NCBI GenBank assembly: GCA_050946775.1
Contig: JBMNVL010000070.1
Span: 1-10,324, forward strand
Direction of reading: 5' to 3'
DNA from: UMGS1474 sp050946775
GTDB lineage: Bacteria > Bacillota > Clostridia > Oscillospirales > Acutalibacteraceae
DNA length: 10,324 bases
A program made the position numbers and the translations under genes. Below are positions 1 to 8,437 of the stretch, piece after piece. Positions within the stretch are counted from its first letter, which is position 1; each line of letters starts with the position of its first letter. Under the pieces are notes generated by a model, which was given only the letters and a program-made list of their open reading frames with translations, did no database searches and had not been told where the DNA came from.

Positions 1-1326
1 GACGCGGTGCTGCGCTGCTTTGAGCGGGAGCTGGGGATCGAGGTGATCCGTCCCACCATCGCCGGCATCATGGGCGCTTACGGCGCGGCGCTGGCGGCGC
101 GGGACGAGCGGCAGGGGCTGGACGCGCCGTGCGGACTGCTGACGGCGCAGCAGCTGGCCGCGTTTACCCACACCGCCAAATCGGCGCCCTGCGGGCTGTG
201 CGGCAACCGCTGCCAGCTGACGGTCAACGATTTCGGCGGCGGGCGCAAATTCATCTCCGGCAACCGCTGCGAACGGCCGCTGGGCAAGGGCGATCAAAAG
301 AAGATCCCCGATCTGATGGCCGAAAAGCACGCCTATCTGCGGGGGCTGAAAAACACCGGCGGCAAGCGGGGCAAGATCGGCATCCCGATGGTGCTCAACC
401 TGTATGAGAATCTGCCCTTCTGGCACGCGTTTTTCAACGCGCTGGATTACGAGGTGGTGCTCTCGCCGGTATCCAGCCGCAAGCTGTACGCCAAGGGACA
501 GCACACCATCCCGTCGGATACCGCCTGCTATCCCGCCAAGCTGGCGCACGGCCACATCGAGGCGCTGCTCGAGCGGGACGATCTGGACGCCATTTTCTAT
601 CCCTGCCTGCCCTACAACGTCAACGAGAAAAAGGGCGACAACCATTACAACTGCCCGGTGGTCGCCTATTATCCCGAGCTGATCGGCGCCAACGTCGACG
701 CGCTGGCACAGCGGCGGTATCTCACCCCGTATTTCGGCATCCACCGGCCAAAGGATTTTGCCCGTCACGCGGCGGCGTATTTCGGAAAAGAACTGGGGGT
801 ACCGGCGGGCGAGGTCAAGGCGGCCGCCAGGGCGGCGTACGCCGCGGCCGACGCCTACACCGCCTGGATGCGCGAGCGGGGACGGCAGATCATCGACGAT
901 GCCCGTGCCAACGGCCGGCCGATCATCGTGCTGGCCGGACGGCCCTATCATATGGATCCCGAGATCAATCACGGCATCGACGAGCTGATCGCCTCGTTCG
1001 GCCTGTCGGTCGTTACCGAGGACGCGGTGGCGTGGCATACCCCGCGCCAGCCGGTCAAGGTGCTCAACCAATGGACCTATCACGGGCGGCTGTACAGCGC
1101 CGCGAAATACGTCACCACCCAGCCGGATATGCAGCTGGTGCAGCTGGTCTCCTTCGGCTGCGGGATCGACGCCATCACCACCGACGAGGTCCGGGAGATC
1201 CTGGAATCCGGCGGCAAGCTGTATACCCAGCTCAAGATCGACGAGATCCACAATCTCGGCGCGGTGCGCATCCGCGTGCGCAGCCTGCTGGCGGCGATGC
1301 GGGCGCGTGAACAGGAAAGGGGTTGA
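1..1326 (+). CDS. Acyl-CoA dehydratase activase-type protein, 3' part (BadF/HgdC end + DUF2229 + HGD-D-like end)
   Basis: The reading frame is open to the left edge, so this is the last 441 residues of a larger protein; the GTG at 7 is internal. Residues about 1-33 match the end of a BadF/BadG/HgdC ATPase domain (IRPTIAGIMGAYGAALAA). A cysteine cluster follows at 64, 67, 71 and 90 (CGLCGNRC, then SGNRCERP), which looks able to bind metal or an Fe-S cluster. From about residue 125 comes a DUF2229-type domain starting KIGIPMVLNLYENLPFW, with cysteines in DTACYPAK (C176) and FYPCLPYN (C202). The end carries AGRPYH, SFGCGIDAITTDE (C387) and LKIDEIHNLGA, as in 2-hydroxyacyl-CoA dehydratase subunits. 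In this family the ATPase part drives a low-potential electron into the dehydratase. The missing N-terminus should hold the ATPase domain or domains. The next gene begins 5 bases after this stop and is its likely partner. The substrate cannot be told from the sequence. Confidence 0.88.
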   Translation, partial: DAVLRCFERELGIEVIRPTIAGIMGAYGAALAARDERQGLDAPCGLLTAQQLAAFTHTAKSAPCGLCGNRCQLTVNDFGGGRKFISGNRCERPLGKGDQKKIPDLMAEKHAYLRGLKNTGGKRGKIGIPMVLNLYENLPFWHAFFNALDYEVVLSPVSSRKLYAKGQHTIPSDTACYPAKLAHGHIEALLERDDLDAIFYPCLPYNVNEKKGDNHYNCPVVAYYPELIGANVDALAQRRYLTPYFGIHRPKDFARHAAAYFGKELGVPAGEVKAAARAAYAAADAYTAWMRERGRQIIDDARANGRPIIVLAGRPYHMDPEINHGIDELIASFGLSVVTEDAVAWHTPRQPVKVLNQWTYHGRLYSAAKYVTTQPDMQLVQLVSFGCGIDAITTDEVREILESGGKLYTQLKIDEIHNLGAVRIRVRSLLAAMRAREQERG

Positions 1327-1331
1327 TTCCC

Positions 1332-2648
<1,317 letters not shown>

Positions 2649-2662
2649 TCGATCCCGCTTTT

Positions 2663-2692
2663 GCGCACACTACCGAAAAAAGGAGTGTGCGC
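2663..2692 (+). promoter_or_regulatory. Hairpin over the tepA ribosome binding site
   Basis: A perfect 9-bp inverted repeat, GCGCACACT (2663-2671) and AGTGTGCGC (2684-2692), encloses a 12-base loop ACCGAAAAAAGG. The ribosome binding site AAGGAG (2680-2685) lies partly in the loop and partly in the 3' arm, and the stem ends one base before the tepA ATG at 2694. No T-run follows, so it is not an intrinsic terminator. The geometry suggests control of translation initiation or protection of the mRNA between the dehydratase gene and tepA. A DNA-binding operator is another possibility. The structure is seen directly; the role is inferred. Confidence 0.6.
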
Positions 2693-2693
2693 C

Positions 2694-3437
2694 ATGAACG
2701 ACGACAAAAAGACTCTCCCGCCGGATGACGATCCCGCGACGCAGGCCAGCCGGTCGCTGCAAACGCTGATGGAGGAGCGGCAGGAGAGCGGGTCGGTCAC
2801 CACCGACAACGGTCGGCATATCATTCATTGTCTGACCATCATCGGGCAGATCGAGGGGCATTACGTCCTCTCCTCGGAGAACAAGACCACCAAGTACGAA
2901 CACGTCATTCCCCAGCTGGTCGCCATTGAGGAAAGCGCCGAGATCGAGGGCTTGCTGATCCTGCTCAACACGGTTGGCGGGGACATCGAGGCCGGGCTGG
3001 CACTGGCCGAGCTGATCGCCGGGATGAGCAAGCCCACCGTGTCGCTGGTGCTGGGCGGCGGCCATTCCATCGGCGTGCCGCTGGCGGTGGCGGCCAAGCG
3101 GTCGTTTATCGCGCCCACCGCCACCATGACCCTGCATCCGGTGCGCACCAACGGACTGGTGCTGGGGGTGCCGCAGGCGTTCACCTATTTTGAGCGGATG
3201 CAGCAGCGGATCACCGGCTTTGTCTGCGGCAATTCCCGGATGAGCCGGGAACGCTTCACCCAGCTGTGCCTGAACACCGGCGAGCTGGTGACCGATATGG
3301 GCAGCGTGCTCGACGGCGACGCCGCCGTGGCGGAAGGACTGATCGACGAACTCGGCTCGCTGTGCGACGCCATCGCCGCTCTCGACCGGATGATCGAAGA
3401 AACCGCCAAACACCGATCCGATACGGGCAACGCGTGA
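2694..3437 (+). CDS. tepA: TepA-type ClpP-fold serine protease
   Basis: This 247-residue protein belongs to the ClpP/crotonase-like fold, TepA (YmfB) branch. Residues 1-40 are a polar, acidic leader. The core shows LNTVGGDIEAG (91-101), matching the ClpP NSPGG oxyanion region, then GGHSIG with probable nucleophile Ser125, and TLHPV with probable His148. The end reads AVAEGLIDELG (211-221), typical of the ClpP family. The usual third member, Asp, is not at the exact ClpP position; Asp201 in TDMGSV is the nearest candidate. ATG 2694 has AAGGAG 8 bases upstream; the in-frame TTG at 2661 is unlikely. In B. subtilis TepA was linked to protein export and signal peptide turnover, and tepA lies just ahead of spoIIIE there, as it does here. 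It has no signal peptide, so it is likely cytoplasmic. The family call is firm; substrates are unknown. Confidence 0.87.
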   Translation: MNDDKKTLPPDDDPATQASRSLQTLMEERQESGSVTTDNGRHIIHCLTIIGQIEGHYVLSSENKTTKYEHVIPQLVAIEESAEIEGLLILLNTVGGDIEAGLALAELIAGMSKPTVSLVLGGGHSIGVPLAVAAKRSFIAPTATMTLHPVRTNGLVLGVPQAFTYFERMQQRITGFVCGNSRMSRERFTQLCLNTGELVTDMGSVLDGDAAVAEGLIDELGSLCDAIAALDRMIEETAKHRSDTGNA

Positions 3438-3444
3438 CGCCCGG

Positions 3445-3481
3445 TCTACATAATGCGTTTTTCACGATGTGATCTACATAA
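3445..3481 (+). repeat. Direct repeat TCTACATAA x2 in the tepA-spoIIIE gap
   Basis: The 9-base word TCTACATAA occurs at 3445-3453 and again at 3473-3481, 28 bases apart. Between them is a short dyad, TCAC-GAT-GTGA (3462-3472), next to a run of five T (3458-3462). The stretch is clearly more AT-rich than the flanking genes and lies just ahead of the spoIIIE ribosome binding site. It could be a regulator site or hold a promoter for spoIIIE: TACATAAT at 3447-3454 resembles a -10 element. I see no convincing -35 box at the right spacing. Confidence 0.35.
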
Positions 3482-3499
3482 GAAAGGACGACGAAACGT

Positions 3500-5998
3500 A
3501 TGGCAAAATCGGCTAAGCCGAGATCCAAAAAAGCGGCGAAGGGCGCCGAGAAAAAACCCCGCCAGAGCCGGCATCAGGCCGCCGCGGTCATTCTCTTCGC
3601 GGCGTCGCTGCTGGTGCTGTGCCTGCTGCTGATCCCCGGAGAACGCGCCTGGGGCGCGCTGCGGGGCGTGCTGCTGGGCTTGTTCGGGGTATGCGCCTTT
3701 TTGCTGCCGGTGCTGGGCGGCTACATAGCGGTGATCGCCGCCAGGGAGACCGAGCAGGGTCTGCTGGCGCGCAAGGCGTGGCTGGGCGGTTTGGCACTGC
3801 TGGCGCTTTGCACCGTGATCCACGTCTTTACCGCCGACGTCGACACCGGCTACTTTCCGGCGCTCGGGCAGGCGTATACCGCCGGGATCGCGTATCATAG
3901 CGCCGGCTTTTTTGGCGGGATCCTCGGCTATCCCTTCGAGTATCTGTTCACCGATCTCGGCGCCAAGATCATCCTGATTTTGCTGGCCTTCGTCACCGTG
4001 ATGCTGGCGACCGGCACCGGGATTCTCAGCCTGTTCCGCACCCTGTGGAAGCCGGTGGAGAAGACCCGCGACAGCATCCGCCACGCGGTGGATTACGCCG
4101 ACGAGGCGCAGGAAGAGACCGGCAAGACCGCCGAAAAGCCCGCGGAAAAGGCGGTGGAAAGCACCCGCTCGGCCATCGACGTCGATCTGGGCGAGGGCTA
4201 TCCCGCCTTCGGTACGGTCAGTGACGCGCCCTCGGCGCACGATCCCAAAAAGAATCTGGAAAAATTCAAAAAAACCGCGGACGGCCTGCGTCAGGGGGAC
4301 CGCTTCGCCTACGATATGCCGCTGGACGGGGAGACCGGTTCGGCGCCCAAAACCGGGCAGGGCGCGCCCGCGGACGCCGTGGTGGTGCAGCCCAAGGGAG
4401 AGACCGGCGGTAAGATGGAGCTGCCGCCGCTGGACGAGGCGGAGAAAAAGCAGCTGGACGATTCTCTCAACGCCGCGGCGCATACCGACAAGCCGGTCAA
4501 CGTCTACCGGTATCCGCCCCTGTCGCTGCTCAAGGAAGCGCCGCCGTCCAACGCGCGGGCGGCGCAGGAGGAACAGCAGCAGACCGCCAGTCTGCTGGTC
4601 AACACCCTGCAGGAGTTCGGCGTCAGCACCAGAATGATGGACGTCTCCCGCGGACCGTCGGTCACCCGGTACGAGCTGCAGCCCAGCGCCGGGGTCAAGA
4701 TCAGCCGGATCACCGGGCTGTCGGACGATATCGCCCTGCGGCTGGCCACCACCGGGGTGCGGATCGAAGCGCCCATCCCCGGCAAGGCGGCGGTGGGCAT
4801 CGAGGTGCCCAACCGCACCCGCCAGACGGTGGTGCTGCGGGAAATGCTGGATACCCCCGCCTTTACCCAGGCCAAGGGCCGCCTGACGGTGGCGCTGGGA
4901 CGGGATATCGCCGGCAAGCCGGTCTACGCCGATCTGGCGAAAATGCCCCATCTGCTGATCGCCGGTACCACCGGTTCGGGTAAATCGGTGTGTACCAACG
5001 CCATGATCCAAAGCGTGCTCTACCGCTCCACTCCGCAGGAGGTGCGGATGCTGCTGATCGACCCCAAGCGGGTGGAATTCGGCATTTACAACGGCGTGCC
5101 GCATCTGCTGGTGCCGGTGGTCACCGATCCCCGCAAGGCGGCCGGCGCGTTGGGCTGGGCGGTCACCGAAATGCTCAAGCGCTACGGGATGTTCGCCGAA
5201 AACAACGTGCGGGATATCGAAGCGTACAACGCCCTGGCCAAAAAGAGCGATACCATGCAGACCCTGCCGCTGATTTTGATCGTCATCGACGAGCTGTCCG
5301 ATCTGATGATGTCGGCCGCCAACGAGGTGGAGGACGCCATCGTCCGTCTGGCGCAGATGGCGCGTGCCGCCGGTATGCATCTGGTCATCGCCACCCAGCG
5401 TCCCTCGGTGGACGTCATCACCGGCCTGATCAAGGCCAACATTCCCTCCCGGCTGGCGCTGACGGTGGCGTCGGGGGTGGATTCCCGCACCATTCTCGAC
5501 AGCGTCGGCGCCGAAAAGCTGCTGGGCTACGGCGATATGCTCTTCGCCCCGGTGGGCATGGCCAAGCCGATGCGGATCCAGGGTTGTTTCGTCAGCGATT
5601 CCGAGGTGGAATCGGTAGTCAATTTCCTCAAATCCTCCGGCGAGGAGCAGGAGTACGACGAGGGGATCATCGCCGAGATCGACCGCCAGGCCGAAGCGGC
5701 GGGCCGTTCGTCGGCCAAGATCGCCGGCGGCGGTGACGACGACGGGGAGTATGAGGACGATATGCTGCCCCAGGCCATCCAGGTGGCGGTGGAAAGCGGC
5801 AGCATTTCCACCTCGATGCTCCAGCGCAAGCTGCGGCTGGGCTACGCCCGCGCCGGACGGATCATGGATATGATGGAGCAAAAAGGGATTATCGGCCCGC
5901 CGGAGGGCAGCAAGCCCCGGCAGGTGCTGATCACCCGTCAGCAGTGGCTGGAAATGAATCTCAACCGGGACGACGCCCCGGTCGAGGAGGAGCTGTAA
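3500..5998 (+). CDS. spoIIIE: DNA translocase FtsK/SpoIIIE
   Basis: This 832-residue protein is a complete member of the FtsK/SpoIIIE family, hexameric ATP-driven motors that pump chromosomal DNA through the division or sporulation septum. A Lys/Arg-rich N-terminus (1-25) is followed by about four membrane segments (near 27-45, 53-80, 93-111 and 155-178, with a weaker hydrophobic stretch at 135-150). A charged linker rich in Glu, Lys and Ala spans about 185-345. The alpha and beta motor domains follow, with Walker A GTTGSGKS (489-496), Walker B LILIVIDEL (591-599) and ATQRPSVDVITG (631-642). The C-terminal gamma winged-helix domain (about 756-818, with RKLRLGYARAGRIMD) reads DNA orientation motifs. 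ATG 3500 is preceded by AGAAAGGA (3481-3488) at 11 bases. A terminator follows directly. The position behind tepA favours the SpoIIIE name, but whether it acts in sporulation, in vegetative division or in both cannot be told here. Confidence 0.96.
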   Translation: MAKSAKPRSKKAAKGAEKKPRQSRHQAAAVILFAASLLVLCLLLIPGERAWGALRGVLLGLFGVCAFLLPVLGGYIAVIAARETEQGLLARKAWLGGLALLALCTVIHVFTADVDTGYFPALGQAYTAGIAYHSAGFFGGILGYPFEYLFTDLGAKIILILLAFVTVMLATGTGILSLFRTLWKPVEKTRDSIRHAVDYADEAQEETGKTAEKPAEKAVESTRSAIDVDLGEGYPAFGTVSDAPSAHDPKKNLEKFKKTADGLRQGDRFAYDMPLDGETGSAPKTGQGAPADAVVVQPKGETGGKMELPPLDEAEKKQLDDSLNAAAHTDKPVNVYRYPPLSLLKEAPPSNARAAQEEQQQTASLLVNTLQEFGVSTRMMDVSRGPSVTRYELQPSAGVKISRITGLSDDIALRLATTGVRIEAPIPGKAAVGIEVPNRTRQTVVLREMLDTPAFTQAKGRLTVALGRDIAGKPVYADLAKMPHLLIAGTTGSGKSVCTNAMIQSVLYRSTPQEVRMLLIDPKRVEFGIYNGVPHLLVPVVTDPRKAAGALGWAVTEMLKRYGMFAENNVRDIEAYNALAKKSDTMQTLPLILIVIDELSDLMMSAANEVEDAIVRLAQMARAAGMHLVIATQRPSVDVITGLIKANIPSRLALTVASGVDSRTILDSVGAEKLLGYGDMLFAPVGMAKPMRIQGCFVSDSEVESVVNFLKSSGEEQEYDEGIIAEIDRQAEAAGRSSAKIAGGGDDDGEYEDDMLPQAIQVAVESGSISTSMLQRKLRLGYARAGRIMDMMEQKGIIGPPEGSKPRQVLITRQQWLEMNLNRDDAPVEEEL

Positions 5999-6002
5999 AA
6001 AG

Positions 6003-6043
6003 AAAAAGGCCCGGTCAAACGATCCGTTTGACCGGGCCTTTTT
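6003..6043. terminator. Bidirectional intrinsic terminator
   Basis: A perfect 13-bp stem, GGCCCGGTCAAAC (6008-6020) with GTTTGACCGGGCC (6026-6038), closes a 5-base loop GATCC. It is flanked by AAAAA on the left (6003-6007) and TTTTT on the right (6039-6043), so it has a U-tract in both directions. It starts 4 bases after the spoIIIE stop and lies 40 bases past the end of the convergent minus-strand operon. It should terminate both. The rest of the 85-base gap (6044-6083) shows nothing further. Confidence 0.95.
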
Positions 6044-6083
6044 GTATATCGAAGCAACCGGCGGCGATCCGCACAACAGCCGA

Positions 6084-6572
6084 TCACGTCGCCGGCATCA
6101 CGTAAACGTCGGTGCAATCGGCAAAATAGAGGGTGGTATCCACGTGGCAGACGCCGGTGATCAGCACCGTTTGTCCGGCGGGGACCGTCTCCAGCGCCGG
6201 CCATTGCGCGCCGGGGGTGAAAAAGAAACGTATCACGCCGTATTGTCCCTGCAATTCCGCCCAGCAGACGCCGTCCTCCATGATCCCGGCGCCGACGAAA
6301 GCGCCGCTGGCGCGCAGCGACTGCCCGTCGTACATGATCTGGGTTTTGGGGACGCTGTTGCGAAAGGCGTTCAGCAGAGCGTCCAGTTCGATATCGTGAG
6401 CGTCGCCCTGAAGCGGCGGCAATGACGGCGCGGCCGCGCTTTCCAGCGGTACCGAGAAGGTCGGCACCGGCAGGTTGACCGGGAAGGCGTACCAGCCGAT
6501 CACCCCGGCGATCAGCGCCAGGGCGACCAAAACGCCCCAAAGCCGCGCCTGCGGACGGCGGTTTTCCTCCAT
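6084..6572 (-). CDS. Membrane-anchored protein with probable OB-fold (tRNA_anti-like)
   Basis: This 162-residue protein has a basic N-terminus (ENRRPQAR) and one hydrophobic segment (about 11-30), then a Pro/Ala-rich spacer (about 31-57) and a small domain (about 60-160). Arg residues before the segment and no cleavage site I can recognise suggest a membrane anchor with the domain outside the cell. The pattern LLNAFRNSV, LRASGAFVGAG, GVIRFFF, LETVPAGQTVLITGVC and LYFADCTDV fits the tRNA_anti-like OB-fold group (Pfam PF12869), by eye only. Cys142 and Cys153 could pair if the domain is extracytoplasmic. ATG 6572 has AAGGAGG (6578-6584) at 5 bases, and this site overlaps the asnB stop codon, so translation is probably coupled to asnB. 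It is the last gene of the operon. Function is unknown: such domains may bind ligand, protein or nucleic acid. Confidence 0.72.
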   Translation of the reverse strand: MEENRRPQARLWGVLVALALIAGVIGWYAFPVNLPVPTFSVPLESAAAPSLPPLQGDAHDIELDALLNAFRNSVPKTQIMYDGQSLRASGAFVGAGIMEDGVCWAELQGQYGVIRFFFTPGAQWPALETVPAGQTVLITGVCHVDTTLYFADCTDVYVMPAT

Positions 6573-6577
6573 GGCGG

Positions 6578-6584
6578 CCTCCTT
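6578..6584 (-). promoter_or_regulatory. Ribosome binding site overlapping the asnB stop codon
   Basis: On the minus strand AAGGAGG (6578-6584) lies 5 bases before the ATG at 6572. Its first two bases are the last two of the asnB TAA (6583-6585). A ribosome finishing asnB would therefore sit on the start site of the next gene, which points to coupled translation. Confidence 0.8.
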
Positions 6585-8415
6585 ACGCGGCGTCGGCGAA
6601 GTAGACGCCGTACCAGATCAAAAAGCTGTAGACCGTCCAGATCTTGCGGCTGTTGTCCTTCTTTCCGGCGCGATGCTCGTTTAGAAAACGCATCAGCTCG
6701 CCGGTGTTGAAAAACCGTTCGGCCGCCGGGGAGGTGAAGGCCTCCTTGACGATTTGATAATACTTGTCCTGCCTGAGCCACACCCGCACCGGCACCGGGA
6801 AGCCCAGCTTGGGCCGGGAGGTGGAGCGTTCGGGCATATGCCGCGCCGCGGCGAGGCGCATGGCGTATTTGGTGGTACCGCCGCCGATGCGGTGCTTCAC
6901 CGGCACCCGGCGGGCGACGTCGAACACCTCTTTGTCGAGGAAGGGCACCCGCAGCTCCAGCGAGTGCGCCATGCTCATCCGGTCGGCCTTGAGCAGGATA
7001 TCGCCCACCATCCAGCGGTTGATATCGACGTACTGCATCCGGGTGACGTCGTCCTGGCCCTTGCAGCGGTCGAAATAGGCCGCTACCCTGGCCGACGGAT
7101 CGGTGGCGGGAATGGATTTGAGCAGACGGGATTTCTCCTTTTGGTTGAACATATAGGCGTTGCCGATGAACCGCTCCTCCACGCTTTTGGAGCCGCGGAT
7201 CAAAAAGGATTTGCCCTTGAAATCCGGCAGGATGCCGACCGCCTTTGCCACCGCCCGGCGCAGCCAGCGGGGCAATTTTTGATACCCGGCCAGGGAGTAG
7301 GGCTCGTGGTAGATGCGATAGCCGCCGAACAGCTCGTCGGCGCCTTCGCCCGAGAGCACCACCTTGACGTGCTCGGCCGCCAGCTTGGAGACAAAATACA
7401 GCGCCACGCAGGCCGGATCGGCCAGCGGCTGATCCAGATGCTCCTGCACCCGGGGCAGGGACTCCCAGTATTCCTCTTCGGAGATGAGATGCGTATAGTG
7501 GTCGATGCCGATGTCGGCGGCCAGCTCGGCGGCGAACTGGGTCTCGTTGTAATGCTCGCCGTTGTCAAACCCGACGGTGAACGCCTTTTGTCCGCCGAAA
7601 TAGGAGGCGACAAAGCTGGAATCCACCCCGCCGGAGAGGAAGCAGCCCACCTCCACGTCGCTGATGCGGTGGGCTTCCACCGAATCGGTAAAGGCGGCGT
7701 CGATCTGGTCCACCGCCTGCTCGAGAGTCATCGACTCGTCGGGCGCGAAGGTGGATTCCCAGTAGCGGTGCTCGGTGATCTTCCCGTCCCGGTACCAGGC
7801 GTAGTGCGCCGGGGTCAGGCAATAGATCCCCTTGAAAAAGGTCTCGCCCGGCACCGAATATTGAAAGGACAGATAGTTGTCCAGCGCCTGCTCGTTGAAT
7901 TCCTTGTGGAAATCGGGATGCAGCAGGATCGACTTGATTTCCGATCCGTAGATCAGCCGCCCGTCGGGCAGCAGGGCGTAGTGCAGGGGCTTGATGCCGA
8001 AATAATCCCGCGCCAAAAACAAAGACTTGTCCGCCGTGTTCCAGATGGCGAAGCCAAACATCCCCCGCAGACGGGGCAGCATTTTTTCGCCCCATTCCTC
8101 AAACCCGTGCAGCAGCACCTCGCTGTCGCTTTCGGTGGCGAAAACGTGGCCGGCGGCCAGCAGCTCCCGGCGCAGTTCACGGTAGTTGTAGATCTCGCCG
8201 TTGAAGGTCAGCACCAGCGTTTTGTCTTCGTTGTACAGCGGCTGATGCCCGGCGTCGAGGTCGATGATGCTCAGCCGGCGAAAGCCCATGGCGACGGTAT
8301 CGTCGAGATAGTATCCCTCCGAATCCGGGCCGCGGTGGGTGATCCGCGCGGCCATATCCCGTATCAGACGGTCGCGATCGACCACCTCGCCGGTAAATCC
8401 GCAAATTCCACACAT
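6583..8415 (-). CDS. asnB: Asparagine synthase (glutamine-hydrolysing)
   Basis: This 610-residue protein has the full two-domain layout of AsnB. The N-terminal class II glutamine amidotransferase domain (about 2-190) keeps the nucleophile Cys2 (MCGICGF), HRGPDSEG (27-34), RRLSIIDL (46-53), NGEIYNY (72-78) and Asp97 in ESDSE. The synthetase domain has the ATP pyrophosphatase loop SGGVDSS (261-267) and GEGADELFGGY (356-366). All catalytic residues I can check are present. It should move ammonia from glutamine to a carboxylate activated with ATP, normally aspartate, in the cytoplasm. Some Gram-positive AsnB proteins instead amidate meso-diaminopimelate of the cell wall, which the sequence alone cannot exclude. 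The ATG lies 12 bases after AAAGGAA (8428-8434), and Met1-Cys2 is required by the mechanism, which fixes the start. It follows trkH by 22 bases and precedes the OB-fold gene by 10. Confidence 0.95.
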   Translation of the reverse strand: MCGICGFTGEVVDRDRLIRDMAARITHRGPDSEGYYLDDTVAMGFRRLSIIDLDAGHQPLYNEDKTLVLTFNGEIYNYRELRRELLAAGHVFATESDSEVLLHGFEEWGEKMLPRLRGMFGFAIWNTADKSLFLARDYFGIKPLHYALLPDGRLIYGSEIKSILLHPDFHKEFNEQALDNYLSFQYSVPGETFFKGIYCLTPAHYAWYRDGKITEHRYWESTFAPDESMTLEQAVDQIDAAFTDSVEAHRISDVEVGCFLSGGVDSSFVASYFGGQKAFTVGFDNGEHYNETQFAAELAADIGIDHYTHLISEEEYWESLPRVQEHLDQPLADPACVALYFVSKLAAEHVKVVLSGEGADELFGGYRIYHEPYSLAGYQKLPRWLRRAVAKAVGILPDFKGKSFLIRGSKSVEERFIGNAYMFNQKEKSRLLKSIPATDPSARVAAYFDRCKGQDDVTRMQYVDINRWMVGDILLKADRMSMAHSLELRVPFLDKEVFDVARRVPVKHRIGGGTTKYAMRLAAARHMPERSTSRPKLGFPVPVRVWLRQDKYYQIVKEAFTSPAAERFFNTGELMRFLNEHRAGKKDNSRKIWTVYSFLIWYGVYFADAA

Positions 8416-8437
8416 AGCGTTTTTTAGTTCCTTTCGG

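Noticed and set aside
2661..2696. TTG at 2661 as the tepA start
   Set aside because: It lies at the foot of the hairpin with no ribosome binding site, while ATG 2694 has AAGGAG at 8 bases.
3446..6076. 876-codon open frame on the minus strand opposite spoIIIE
   Set aside because: It lies wholly over a well-recognised FtsK/SpoIIIE gene. Its product is rich in His, Gly, Arg, Gln and Asp with no domain I recognise, as expected of the antisense frame of a GC-rich gene. It also runs through the terminator.
6754..8427. 557-codon open frame on the plus strand opposite asnB
   Set aside because: It is an antisense shadow of asnB, has no convincing ribosome binding site, and no recognisable domain.
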